Source of the DNA: Sphingobacterium deserti | GTDB lineage: Bacteria; Bacteroidota; Bacteroidia; Sphingobacteriales; Sphingobacteriaceae | Direction: 5' to 3' | Length of the DNA stretch: 64,000 nucleotides | Assembly: GCF_000757725.1 (NCBI RefSeq) | Contig: NZ_JJMU01000048.1 | Location: forward strand, 1 to 64,000 | Part shown: positions 1 to 9,367 of the stretch, piece after piece | How the letters are laid out: every line of letters begins with the position of its first letter | How positions within the stretch are numbered: position 1 is the stretch's first letter | Translations under genes and position numbers: made by a program | Notes under the pieces: model-generated | Told to the model about the DNA's origin: nothing | Database searches by the model: none | What the model saw: only the letters and a program-made list of their open reading frames with translations

Positions 1-651
1 GAGTGTTGCTCCGCCCACCATCGTCTTTTTGACGACGTCTTCCTGCTCTTCTTCCGTAAGGAAATGGCTAACGGGAATGCTGTTCCACGTGGCATGCTTT
101 ATCAAAGGAATCATGGTCGTGTCACCATGTCCACCAATAACGATGGCATTGAGATCATTTGCTGAAGCATTCAATTTTTCGGAAAGTTGAAACTTGAAGC
201 GAGCCGAATCTAGTGCCCCGCCCATACCAATGATTCTATTTTTTGGCAGACCACTTGATTTGAGGGCTAAATAGGTCATGGTATCCATGGGGTTGGATAC
301 CACCAATATAATGATGTCGGGAGAATATTCTAACAAATTCTCGACGACAGTTTTTACGATTCCTGCATTTGTACCGATGAGCTCTTCGCGTGTCATTCCG
401 GGTTTGCGCGGAATGCCAGAAGTTATTACGGCCACGGCCGAGCCTGCCGTTTGAAGATAGTCATTGGTGACGCCTTTTATTTTGCTATCAAATCCTAAGA
501 GGGCTGATGTTTGCATCATATCCTGCGCTTTGCCTTCAGCAACTCCTTCTTTGATATCTAAAAGAATAATCTCCTCGGCAATGTTTCTCCTTACTAAATT
601 GTCTGCCGTGGTTGCGCCAACGGCACCTGCTCCTATAACTGTAATTTTCAT
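1..651 (-). CDS. mdh: Malate dehydrogenase (NAD), 3' end cut off by window
   Basis: Oxidises malate to oxaloacetate with NAD+ in the cytosolic TCA cycle. The frame reads leftward from an ATG at 649-651 and stays open to base 1, giving 217 residues and no stop, so the C-terminal third is outside the window. The N-terminus MKITVIGAGAVGATTADNL is a Rossmann fold with GxGxxG. It is followed by an LD(I) acidic end to beta-2, a catalytic-loop region GIPRKPGMTREEL carrying the substrate-binding arginines, VVSNPMD, and the IGGHGD motif with the catalytic histidine. These match the LDH-like malate dehydrogenases common in Bacteroidota. The gene stands alone; the next gene upstream on the same strand is tamL, closed by a terminator at 792-830. 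Lactate dehydrogenase is the only serious alternative, and the RKPGMTR loop favours malate. Confidence 0.95.
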   Translation of the reverse strand, partial: MKITVIGAGAVGATTADNLVRRNIAEEIILLDIKEGVAEGKAQDMMQTSALLGFDSKIKGVTNDYLQTAGSAVAVITSGIPRKPGMTREELIGTNAGIVKTVVENLLEYSPDIIILVVSNPMDTMTYLALKSSGLPKNRIIGMGGALDSARFKFQLSEKLNASANDLNAIVIGGHGDTTMIPLIKHATWNSIPVSHFLTEEEQEDVVKKTMVGGATL

Positions 652-791
652 GTTTGTTGGATTTTATGGTAAGAACTGATATGTAGCTAAATATACTAAA
701 ATTTGCTGTAAAACGAACCTGCGGCTCAAGATGTTTGTGCTATTTAGAATAAGTTTCGAACATAAATCAAATCCCCGTAAAAGACTTTAAA

Positions 792-830
792 TAAAAAAAA
801 ACACCTTCCTGTTATATGCTAGGAAGGTGT
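792..830 (-). terminator. Rho-independent terminator of the tamB-tamL operon
   Basis: A perfect 10-bp stem (801-810 with 821-830, ACACCTTCCT/AGGAAGGTGT) with a 10-nt loop is followed on the minus strand by a run of T (complement of 792-800). It lies 28 bp past the tamL stop codon. Confidence 0.85.
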
Positions 831-857
831 TTGTTATATACAGATCTTTTCTTTTTT

Positions 858-3143
858 CTAGAAAGGATATCCAATAGCCAAATTGAAAACAAGGTTACGA
901 TTTCTCCATTCGCGATCGCCGAAGTCGATAGCATTGAATACCCAACCATTGTTTGTTTGAACGTGCGGCACACGGAATGGTATAGCTAAATCGGTACGAA
1001 TGACTAGAAAATCAATGTCAACACGTAAGCCTAACCCACCACCTACGGCAAGTTGTTCGTAGAAACGACTGGTCAGTTCAGCACCTGGTCTGTTCTCATC
1101 CCGACGTTGCAACCACACGTTGCCGGCGTCCACAAATGCAGCCCATTTGAAAATACCTGATATAGGTGCACGATACTCCGCATTCAACTCTAATTTAAAA
1201 TCGCCAGTTTGATCCGCGAAAAACTCGTCAATCCCTAAATCTGCTACGTTCGTTAGGCCGGGACCTACGGAGCGAGCGCGGAAAGCACGCATACCATTTG
1301 GTCCACCTGAAAAGAATTGCTTTAAGTAGGGTAGTTGTGTGGAGTTTCCGTACGAGTGACTGACGCCAATCATCGCACGCGAAACCAGCATCGTATTAGT
1401 AGAGAGTTTCCAGTAATGGCGGAAGTCTGCTTCCCCACGAACGAATTGCGCGTAACGCGTGCCAAACAAGTATTCTGGATTATCAGCAGAAGCGTCGGCT
1501 CCTTGTATTAGTCCTAAAACATTTCCTGAAGTATTTAGCGCACTACGTACAAAGAAGGTGTGTTTACGGTCTTCCATATTGTTTTGAAATGTGTACACGT
1601 AGTTTGGTCCGAAGGAGAATTGCGGTTCAATAATGTGCCCGAGCGTCGGAAAATTTCGAATTTGCTCTTGATAGGCTTCGGTTACATTTCTTGGCTGTGC
1701 ATAAATAATTTCTGCTACCGTCAGATCGTGCACTTTGCGCTCATTTTCTTTCCAGGAATACCCAAAATTAAAAGTCATAGAATTGAGGGTGTAAGCTGTG
1801 CGGCGATCCAAAAATTCATAACGTAAGCTAGCGAAGGTACGTGGAATAAACTTACGAGATGGGGCCCATTTGTAAGGAGAAAGCAGCCTTGGCCAACTGA
1901 TGGAAGCTTCCGCCCCGTAGCGAATAAAGTTGGAGTTTAGCGCTACCCCGCCGCCAGATTGCGTTTCAAACCCAGCAAAAGCAGTTAGTGTAAGCGTTTC
2001 AAATCCTTTAAAAGCATTTTTGAGGCTCCAGTTGACGTTTCCCTCGATCCCATCATATACTGTAGCCGTTTTGGCGATTAATTCCGTACGCAACGTCCTT
2101 GGTTTCATCGGCGTAAGGTAATAGTATACGTCCATGGTATTGGCTGAATCCTGACTGTCTACAAAGTCGTTTTTGACAAACTGAAACGTATTCATATTAA
2201 CCAAATGATTAATGGTCATGTTATGATCCTCACGATTGTACATTTCTCCCTTGTGAAAGAAAAGATGGTTGGCCAATACTTTATTCCGAAACTTATTATT
2301 GGGGTCGTAGATATAATATTCCCCTTGATAGGCTTCCGTCCCTGCCGGTATTTCACGCGAGTAACCTTCGGCAGACTGCGTGTAATCCGGGAACACAATT
2401 ATTTTCCCGATACGCTGTGGTTGTTTTGCCCGTTCTGGGGTTTCAGGCTTGACGGTCATGTACATATCTACCTGATGTGTACCTACCGTACTGTCTACAT
2501 CCAACAGCATGTGGTCTGCGTTGAAATAATAGTAGCCCTTGTTCTTCATGACCACATCGATACGCTCCCTTTCGTTAATTACGACATCGAGGTTGTAATT
2601 ATTGCCTCGGCGTAACAGTGATTGATCTTTGGTTTCTGCCATATCTCTACCCCATTGTTTAGTAGAGTCAACGTCATATTGTACATTCCGAATTTTATAC
2701 CCTGGTCCAGGCATTGCATCAAATTGTACGGTCGCCTTTTTGCCATTGATAATCGTGTCAGACGTTACTTGGGCCTGAAAGAATCCGAAGTTTTCCAATC
2801 GGTTACGCAAAAGGTTTTCATTGTATTCTTGATTGACCTCGCTAAGCAGTACAGGTGCTTTTCCTTGGCGCTTAATCCATCGCTTGATAAATCCTACTGT
2901 AGTGTCGGGGCCACCCCCCATATTCCACAAAGCTACTTTAAGATTTGACGTAGGCTCTGGACGTACAAAGCTTTGTAGGCGACTTTCAAATAGCTCTTTT
3001 CGGTCTTTGTCTAACGTGTCGTTTTGAATATTTACAGTAGCTTCTTCGAAAAGGTGTTCCCCATCGGCTATATGCTTGGTCGCATTACAACTCGCTAATA
3101 TCAGCAGTAGTGCGCTCGCCGATACTATGTGGTTACTTTTCAT
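858..3143 (-). CDS. tamL: TamL: lipidated Omp85-family outer-membrane barrel protein
   Basis: TamA/BamA-type outer-membrane protein thought to work with TamB in inserting or exporting envelope proteins. I chose the ATG at 3141-3143 rather than one 24 bp upstream. It gives MKSNHIVSASALLLILASC, a signal peptide ending in a lipobox (Cys19), as expected for the lipid-anchored Bacteroidota version (TamL). The soluble part (about residues 30-400) carries POTRA-like repeats, and the C-terminal half is rich in alternating beta-barrel sequence with GGPNGMRAFRARSVGPG (the Omp85 'RGF/Y'-like loop region). The protein ends in the aromatic-terminated strand NLAIGYPF. Length is about 761 aa. The start overlaps the end of tamB by 11 bp, so the two are translated from one transcript and probably act together. 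Confidence 0.9.
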   Translation of the reverse strand: MKSNHIVSASALLLILASCNATKHIADGEHLFEEATVNIQNDTLDKDRKELFESRLQSFVRPEPTSNLKVALWNMGGGPDTTVGFIKRWIKRQGKAPVLLSEVNQEYNENLLRNRLENFGFFQAQVTSDTIINGKKATVQFDAMPGPGYKIRNVQYDVDSTKQWGRDMAETKDQSLLRRGNNYNLDVVINERERIDVVMKNKGYYYFNADHMLLDVDSTVGTHQVDMYMTVKPETPERAKQPQRIGKIIVFPDYTQSAEGYSREIPAGTEAYQGEYYIYDPNNKFRNKVLANHLFFHKGEMYNREDHNMTINHLVNMNTFQFVKNDFVDSQDSANTMDVYYYLTPMKPRTLRTELIAKTATVYDGIEGNVNWSLKNAFKGFETLTLTAFAGFETQSGGGVALNSNFIRYGAEASISWPRLLSPYKWAPSRKFIPRTFASLRYEFLDRRTAYTLNSMTFNFGYSWKENERKVHDLTVAEIIYAQPRNVTEAYQEQIRNFPTLGHIIEPQFSFGPNYVYTFQNNMEDRKHTFFVRSALNTSGNVLGLIQGADASADNPEYLFGTRYAQFVRGEADFRHYWKLSTNTMLVSRAMIGVSHSYGNSTQLPYLKQFFSGGPNGMRAFRARSVGPGLTNVADLGIDEFFADQTGDFKLELNAEYRAPISGIFKWAAFVDAGNVWLQRRDENRPGAELTSRFYEQLAVGGGLGLRVDIDFLVIRTDLAIPFRVPHVQTNNGWVFNAIDFGDREWRNRNLVFNLAIGYPF

Positions 3144-6100
3144 TGGACTCCCTTTCTTCTTCCTCATTTCTAATAGCAGTATTGTCTTTTCTTTTTATTG
3201 TATCTTGTTTGCTGCGTGGTCGCTGACGGAAGCTGGTTACTCCGTTGCCTTTAACGCTATCTTGTCTCGATGCTTGTCCCCGTGAAGCCGTGTCACGACC
3301 ACTTCTGTTCTGACGACGTTCCAGACTATCCTGTATCAATGTTCTTACGCTATCTCTGTAAGCCGAATCAACATCTAATCTATCGACATCAAAACGCTTC
3401 CGGAAATTCGGGCTATCCCTGTTGTAGTACCTGTCAATAGCACGCGAGCTCATAAAGATTTCACGAAACTTATCGTAAGTCAAGTTGGCAACCAAACCGA
3501 TGCCCGTCTCTATAAATTGCCCCTGAAGGGTAGGTTGATACTGATTGTTCCGGTACACGCGCCCAATATATCTGCCATCCTGTGATAAGCGGTATTCTAA
3601 CGAGACATCGCCTGCGATATTCGAAGTTTTCTCGCCTGGTCGTGCATTACCTTCTACCTCGAAGTTTGATCCTACGGTTACCTTTAAACGATCGTCGAAC
3701 AATCCTCTGGAGATACCTACGTTGAGGTCCGTACGGTTCTGTGCACTTCCAGTGAGGTAGTCTTGTTCGGACTGTAAGTTAAAGTCGATGTCTACCCCAC
3801 GAATTAAGTCAGAGGTGAGGTTATTCAACTGGCCGGTCAGGAAGTTACTCAATGTGCTCCGTGCCGCACCCTCGACACCGCCTCCACCAGACAAACTCTC
3901 AAAAGGATTGGCCGACATAAATCTGCCCAAAGCGATCAGAAAGAATACTTGTTTGTTCAATTCTGCAGGATCATTACGCATATTTGCCAAGGCAATATTC
4001 ACGTTGTTGGTGACATCTTGCGGTACCATAGAGGTGTTTTCATCTAACTGAATGTCGAAACTGAGATCCGGTTTAAAGAGTGCTCCGGATAGTTTCAATA
4101 ATACATTGAATGGGATCCGCTGCCGATATAGATTTTGTGCCTGTGGATTAACCTGAGATTGCACGAGTTCTAGGGTAGGGAACCGATTGGTGTACACCGC
4201 GGTGATATTCATGTTGGCATCCAACGGATCGCCAGCCCAGGTAATCACACTACCTTTTTGGAAGGTGAATCTTCTTGATAGGGGACCCAAAGGAACGGTG
4301 TAATCGCCCTTTTCAATGGTGTACGTACCGGACATAGTGATCTTCTCACTGGCATCAATAGCTGCTGTTAATTCTGCTATACCTTGAATATGTAACTCAT
4401 CTTGCGTGCCCGGATCTAAGACTACAGTAAAACGAGCTTCGGGATCGGTTTGCAATTTTAGGCTAATATCCATACCTGTAAGAGCCGCCGGCGCCGTAGT
4501 TAATGAGTCCAATTGGGCGAAAATATTTCTGCTTGAGGAATCACTACGATTCACAAACTTGACTACACCGTCCCGCTCTGCCACGCCTGGATTTTCATTT
4601 GGCACCACGAAGTAAAAATCTGTCTTATCATTCGTGCGAATGCTTCCATCAACGCGAGGGCTGTTCATGTCACCTGTTACACGTAGATTTGTGGTGAGAT
4701 ACATTTTTCCGTAAAACATATCGTTGTCCTCCGCCGTAGAATTCATCGCCTCAAAGTCATCCATAACCAAGTTGAGGTTAAACGCAAAGTCGCTGTAATT
4801 GGTCGTGCGTACTGCACCATTTATACGGGCTGTATTGTTTTTCGCATCACGTATTTCAAATTGTCTGAACTGTATACCTTGTTCATTGAAGCGAATCGAT
4901 TGGTTGTCCATGGATAGGTCCGCATTAAGCATCGCGATGTTCATTTTCGCTTGCTGGAATGTAAGGGCGCCATTAATTTTTGGTGCATCAAGCGTCCCGC
5001 TGATATTGATATCGCCCACTAAGTCGCCTGAAGCGTCTTCAATGTAACCCAAGCTGAATGCCTGGATCGTGGTCATCTTCATCGGTTTCAAGGCTACCTT
5101 GGCATCTATAGTGGATGGTCCGTCCGGTGGACTTATAAAATTACCAGTCAGCTGTACATCATTACCATTTTCAGTAATCTTAACATCTGCCGCGAACGTG
5201 TTTTCCTGAACATTGTTTACATGGATAGCGACGTTACCCACGGTGTCTTTTCCGAAATAGAATTTGTCGATAGTCAGATCAGAGACGAATACGGGACTAC
5301 TTTCCAATCGAGAGACCGTTGCGGTACCGTTAATACCGCCTCCCAAATCCAATGATTCTGATTCCACAATTTGTGTCAAAGTCTCAATTCGGAAGTTATT
5401 AAACGTCAAATCAATAGGGGCATTTGTCGTGCTATCCTTGGATTGGATAAGAAATTCTTGACCATTATTGGACAGTCGGAAGTTTTCAGCGCGAAGACCC
5501 TGTGTACCAAAGCTGATTTGGTTAGCGGTGTCAATTTGCCAGTCTTCATAATTCAGTTTAAGGCCGTCTTCTTTCAGGTGCAACATAAAATTATTGTTCG
5601 CTATCTGTACGCCTGCACCCAAGTGATACTGCTCTTTGCCAACCTTATCTTTTATCCAAAGCCCGAAATCGACATTGTTTTCAACAACACTTCCGCTTGC
5701 TACAGTATTTGTAAGTTCTATGCTGCCGACTTTAATTCTATTTATTAAAGCAGAGTAGTATAGGGTGCTATCGGCGGTGATCAGGTCTACACCCACATTT
5801 TCTACCAGCGTGCCCCCATACAATATCTTCGGAGCAATAAGCTTGGCCATAAAACTTTTCGATGCACTGTTGAACGTACCATCCAAAGTTACGTCGCGCA
5901 TTTCTTCCAGCTCCGGCAGAAACTCCCGGATAAACCTAGAGTTATTCAATGTCGCGCTAAATTCAAAACTTTGTGGGTCGTAGGCCAATGTGGTAGGCTG
6001 TTCGTTCGTTGGATTATAGTACATGCGAACGATATCTTGTATAGAGGCACCGAGCTCTGTTAATCTGTATTTTCCCACCAAGTGCGCATTCAAAAATTCT

Positions 6101-8445
6101 GAGCGTAGCAGAATCGTGTTCCTATTTGTGTCGGCCATAGCCCGCAAAGCAATAGTATCTAGCGTATAGCGATCATTCTCGTAGGCGATGGATGAGTTCG
6201 ATACGATAAGTGATCCGTTTAGGAAATCTGGATCAGCAGTCTCGAAATCCGCTACAATTTTACCATGATACCGGAAATCCTGATCCATTAACTTCAGATT
6301 TTGAAGGTTAATGCTGTCAACCATTAAGGTAGCTTGTACCTTCGGATACGCACCACGCATGTCGGCCGCAAAATCCATGTTTAGTTGTATATTAGGATCT
6401 GGGCTAACTAAACTTCCAGCTATATCGCCGCCGTTTGCCTGTGCATCGAGTTTAATGTTTCTATAGGTGTAGCCCATTGCATCAAGTTGATTCAGGTTAC
6501 CCTCTACTTTCGCATTCATCGTTTTTGGATCAATGCCGCGGCCTTGTACCTTAGCCTCTACAGAAATAATACCCAATACGGAATCTTGATTCAGAATGTT
6601 ACCAATATTGAAATTGTCTACGGAAACGTAAGCATCGTAGGTCGTATCTCTTCCCATCGCCATTTTTCCATTGACGGTGGCGTTTCCTTTTTCCGTCACT
6701 AAGCTTAGATTCGTATCAAACCCTTTCATGCCCCCTTTAAAAGTGCCAGACAAGCTAATCGCATTTGGAAGCTGTATGCTGTCTGGTAGCATAGATTTAG
6801 AAACCAACCGCTCAATATCGAACCTGCTGGTGGTGAATTTCCGCAGTTTCAAATCGATATCCAGCTTCTCCATATCAGGTAGGCCCTTTATCGTTGCACT
6901 AGCCTGAAGATGCGTGCGATCCAACGTTTTAAACTCGATGTTAGGGATGGTGAGGTTATCCATCTTGCCTCGCACGCTACCATCGATATAAAATGATCTG
7001 GCTAATAAAGGTTTCATTACTTCCATCGTATCGAGGTCTGGCACGAAATAGCGTATGTCGCGCATATCGATCGTCGTTTTACGAATTTTAGCGTCGATAT
7101 CGACCAAATTTGGATTGCTGGAAATCGCATCTAATGATGGATAGCTTATTTTTACGTAATCTCGAATGGTAGTATATGGTGTCTGTGCTATCAGATTCTT
7201 TATTTCGGCTCCTTTGCTGCCATACACAAAGTCTGCCTCCAGTTTTTTGATCGTAAAACCAGAATGGTCTTTCATACTCAAGTTTTGTAGCGAACCTGAG
7301 ATAGAATCGGCAGAATAGTATAGATCTTCTAGATCACCTAAGAAATTTGTAATCTTGATATTTCCGTAATCAAAGCCTTTCATTCGTGGTTGGTTATCGT
7401 CTTTAAACCATACGTTGGTTTTGTTGATGATAAGTCTATCGGCAGAGACAACCCAGTTCATACTACTGGCTGGGGCGGCGGTGGTATCTGTGGGCGTTTG
7501 CGACGCAGAAGCTACTGTATTCGTTTTTCCGAAAAGGATCTGTGAGTCTGACTCATCTAAAGCTACTTCTTCAAGACGTACAATCTCTTTATTTAGATCA
7601 AGCTCTTTAATATTCGCATTCAAGCGCTTGATATCAAATTTAGTGTCCATTTTTGACGACTCATCCGCATACTGCACCAGGATATTCGAAAGGTCAATAT
7701 TTTTAATGTCTACGTCAGGTAAAAGGCTACTGGTTTGTGCAGATGTATCTGCTATACCTAAATCGGCAACACTAGGAGCCTCAGCATCAGATACAGGTTG
7801 CCATTGCTTCACTAGCGCCGTGAGGCCATCTATCTTGATATCAGGCATTGAGAAAGCCATATTATTAGTCAATTCGAATTTCTTGACGCGGGTATCGAAA
7901 TGATTTAAGCGTATATCCGCACTGGTTCCAATAACCTGATCATCATACACGAAATGAATGCGTTTAAATAAAACGTCCTCTATATTGAACACAAGTGCTG
8001 ATGATGTATCAGACGCCGTGGTACTTTCTTTCTCCGACGTGAACGCCTGCATAATGTAGTCAAAGTTAAAGCTACTGTCCGGAAGCGTACGTCTGATTTT
8101 TGCAGTTATGCCTTCTAGCTCAAGCTCCTCTATTTCCACCGTATTTTTCAGAAGCTTCAACATATTAATGTCCACGAGGAGCTTTTCTCCTGCGATTAGT
8201 GTGTCTTTCGTCTGATCTTCAAAATAGACATTCTCTAATACAAGCTTTTTAGGAAAGGTGATATTCACATAGCCAATGTCAACAGGTGTACCTATTTTAT
8301 TTTCTAAGTAGTTCGTCACCTTGCCTACCACATAGTTTTGAACGGCAGGTATCCGGATGAGGAAAATGATTAGTAATAAAAGGGCAATTACACTGCCGAT
8401 AATCCACAGGATGGTTTTAAGTGCTATTCTTCCGAATCGATTCAA
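3133..8445 (-). CDS. tamB: TamB-family translocation/assembly module protein (DUF490)
   Basis: Very large (1770 aa) periplasm-spanning protein. An N-terminal signal-anchor (residues about 10-31, IALKTILWIIGSVIALLLL) tethers it in the inner membrane. The rest is a long series of beta-rich AsmA/TamB-like repeats of the kind that form a hydrophobic groove between membranes. The C-terminal DUF490/TamB domain is recognisable around residues 1250-1650, with MSGTYTIEKGDYTVPLG and a late segment (FNLQSEQDYLTGSAQNRT) typical of the family end. A charged, low-complexity tail follows (about residues 1690-1770, rich in R, D, S and Q). It is the first gene of the operon with tamL; the overlapping stop and start suggest coupled translation. 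Assignment rests on length, topology and partner gene; function in protein or phospholipid transport is family knowledge. Confidence 0.9.
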   Translation of the reverse strand: MNRFGRIALKTILWIIGSVIALLLLIIFLIRIPAVQNYVVGKVTNYLENKIGTPVDIGYVNITFPKKLVLENVYFEDQTKDTLIAGEKLLVDINMLKLLKNTVEIEELELEGITAKIRRTLPDSSFNFDYIMQAFTSEKESTTASDTSSALVFNIEDVLFKRIHFVYDDQVIGTSADIRLNHFDTRVKKFELTNNMAFSMPDIKIDGLTALVKQWQPVSDAEAPSVADLGIADTSAQTSSLLPDVDIKNIDLSNILVQYADESSKMDTKFDIKRLNANIKELDLNKEIVRLEEVALDESDSQILFGKTNTVASASQTPTDTTAAPASSMNWVVSADRLIINKTNVWFKDDNQPRMKGFDYGNIKITNFLGDLEDLYYSADSISGSLQNLSMKDHSGFTIKKLEADFVYGSKGAEIKNLIAQTPYTTIRDYVKISYPSLDAISSNPNLVDIDAKIRKTTIDMRDIRYFVPDLDTMEVMKPLLARSFYIDGSVRGKMDNLTIPNIEFKTLDRTHLQASATIKGLPDMEKLDIDLKLRKFTTSRFDIERLVSKSMLPDSIQLPNAISLSGTFKGGMKGFDTNLSLVTEKGNATVNGKMAMGRDTTYDAYVSVDNFNIGNILNQDSVLGIISVEAKVQGRGIDPKTMNAKVEGNLNQLDAMGYTYRNIKLDAQANGGDIAGSLVSPDPNIQLNMDFAADMRGAYPKVQATLMVDSINLQNLKLMDQDFRYHGKIVADFETADPDFLNGSLIVSNSSIAYENDRYTLDTIALRAMADTNRNTILLRSEFLNAHLVGKYRLTELGASIQDIVRMYYNPTNEQPTTLAYDPQSFEFSATLNNSRFIREFLPELEEMRDVTLDGTFNSASKSFMAKLIAPKILYGGTLVENVGVDLITADSTLYYSALINRIKVGSIELTNTVASGSVVENNVDFGLWIKDKVGKEQYHLGAGVQIANNNFMLHLKEDGLKLNYEDWQIDTANQISFGTQGLRAENFRLSNNGQEFLIQSKDSTTNAPIDLTFNNFRIETLTQIVESESLDLGGGINGTATVSRLESSPVFVSDLTIDKFYFGKDTVGNVAIHVNNVQENTFAADVKITENGNDVQLTGNFISPPDGPSTIDAKVALKPMKMTTIQAFSLGYIEDASGDLVGDINISGTLDAPKINGALTFQQAKMNIAMLNADLSMDNQSIRFNEQGIQFRQFEIRDAKNNTARINGAVRTTNYSDFAFNLNLVMDDFEAMNSTAEDNDMFYGKMYLTTNLRVTGDMNSPRVDGSIRTNDKTDFYFVVPNENPGVAERDGVVKFVNRSDSSSRNIFAQLDSLTTAPAALTGMDISLKLQTDPEARFTVVLDPGTQDELHIQGIAELTAAIDASEKITMSGTYTIEKGDYTVPLGPLSRRFTFQKGSVITWAGDPLDANMNITAVYTNRFPTLELVQSQVNPQAQNLYRQRIPFNVLLKLSGALFKPDLSFDIQLDENTSMVPQDVTNNVNIALANMRNDPAELNKQVFFLIALGRFMSANPFESLSGGGGVEGAARSTLSNFLTGQLNNLTSDLIRGVDIDFNLQSEQDYLTGSAQNRTDLNVGISRGLFDDRLKVTVGSNFEVEGNARPGEKTSNIAGDVSLEYRLSQDGRYIGRVYRNNQYQPTLQGQFIETGIGLVANLTYDKFREIFMSSRAIDRYYNRDSPNFRKRFDVDRLDVDSAYRDSVRTLIQDSLERRQNRSGRDTASRGQASRQDSVKGNGVTSFRQRPRSKQDTIKRKDNTAIRNEEEERESNEK

Positions 8446-8687
8446 AGCAAAATCTTTATAAAATGAAGGTATTCGATAAATAAAATTCTAACTAAGAAAC
8501 GTAAAATCAGCGTAAATGTTTAGGTTACTACAAATTATTTACCGCTTATACACGATTAACGAAGCTGAATTTTAGAGATGTTCTAGCATGTTTTGTGCCG
8601 TAAATCTACAATTTGGATTTTTTCTCAAAAGACATTCTCCAAAATCTTTCCAGAATCTCCGTTTAATATTGTAGTTTAGTTACAAGC

Positions 8688-9365
8688 ATGAAAATACTGA
8701 TTGTTGAAGACGAGCCGGAATTACGCCATGTCATAAAATCATTTCTGGAGCGCGAGCTGTATATCGTAGAAATAGCAACAGATTACGAAAGCGGTCTAGC
8801 AAAGATATCGAGCTACAGTTATGACTGTATATTGCTTGATGTAATGCTACCGGGCGGTTCAGGGATGCAGCTTCTAAGTAAACTACGTGAGCTCGATAAA
8901 AGTGATTCTGTTATTATCGTCTCGGCGAAAGACTCGGTAGAAGATAAGGTGCAGGGGCTAGAACTTGGCGCTGACGATTATCTAGCGAAGCCATTTCATT
9001 TGTCGGAACTACTTGCCCGCGTTAAGACGGTGATACGGAGGAACAATCAGCATAACCGAAGTGATGCTGCCCTGGCGTTTAAAAATGTGCGCCTTTACCC
9101 TGAAGATCGAAAACTTATGGTCAACGGAAGTGAAGTGTTGTTAAATAGGAAGGAGTATGACTTATTGTATTATTTTATGATTCGCCCAGAAAAGCTTGTT
9201 CCTAAAACTTCATTAGCGGAAGCTGTTTGGGGCGATGATGCTGACCAAGCCGACAGCCTCGACTTCATCTATTCGCAAATTAAGAATTTGCGAAAGAAGC
9301 TCAAAGACAGTAAAGCCGAAATTGATTTTCAAGCGGTATACGGCGTTGGATATAAATTGGTCTAG
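8688..9365 (+). CDS. OmpR/PhoB-family response regulator
   Basis: DNA-binding response regulator of 225 aa. The receiver domain (1-115) has the acidic pocket E7-D8, phospho-acceptor Asp51 in LLDVMLPGGSG, the Ser79 switch residue and Lys101 in LAKPF. The C-terminal winged helix (about 130-225) has the family signature (LLNRKEYDLLYYFMIRP, then a recognition-helix region and YGVGYKLV). It is followed after 2 bp by the cognate sensor kinase. A short inverted repeat (TTGTA, 7 nt, TACAA at 8669-8685) lies just upstream of the start and could be an autoregulatory site, but this is weak. The two secreted PepSY-like genes just downstream are its most obvious candidate targets. Confidence 0.95.
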   Translation: MKILIVEDEPELRHVIKSFLERELYIVEIATDYESGLAKISSYSYDCILLDVMLPGGSGMQLLSKLRELDKSDSVIIVSAKDSVEDKVQGLELGADDYLAKPFHLSELLARVKTVIRRNNQHNRSDAALAFKNVRLYPEDRKLMVNGSEVLLNRKEYDLLYYFMIRPEKLVPKTSLAEAVWGDDADQADSLDFIYSQIKNLRKKLKDSKAEIDFQAVYGVGYKLV

Positions 9366-9367
9366 CT

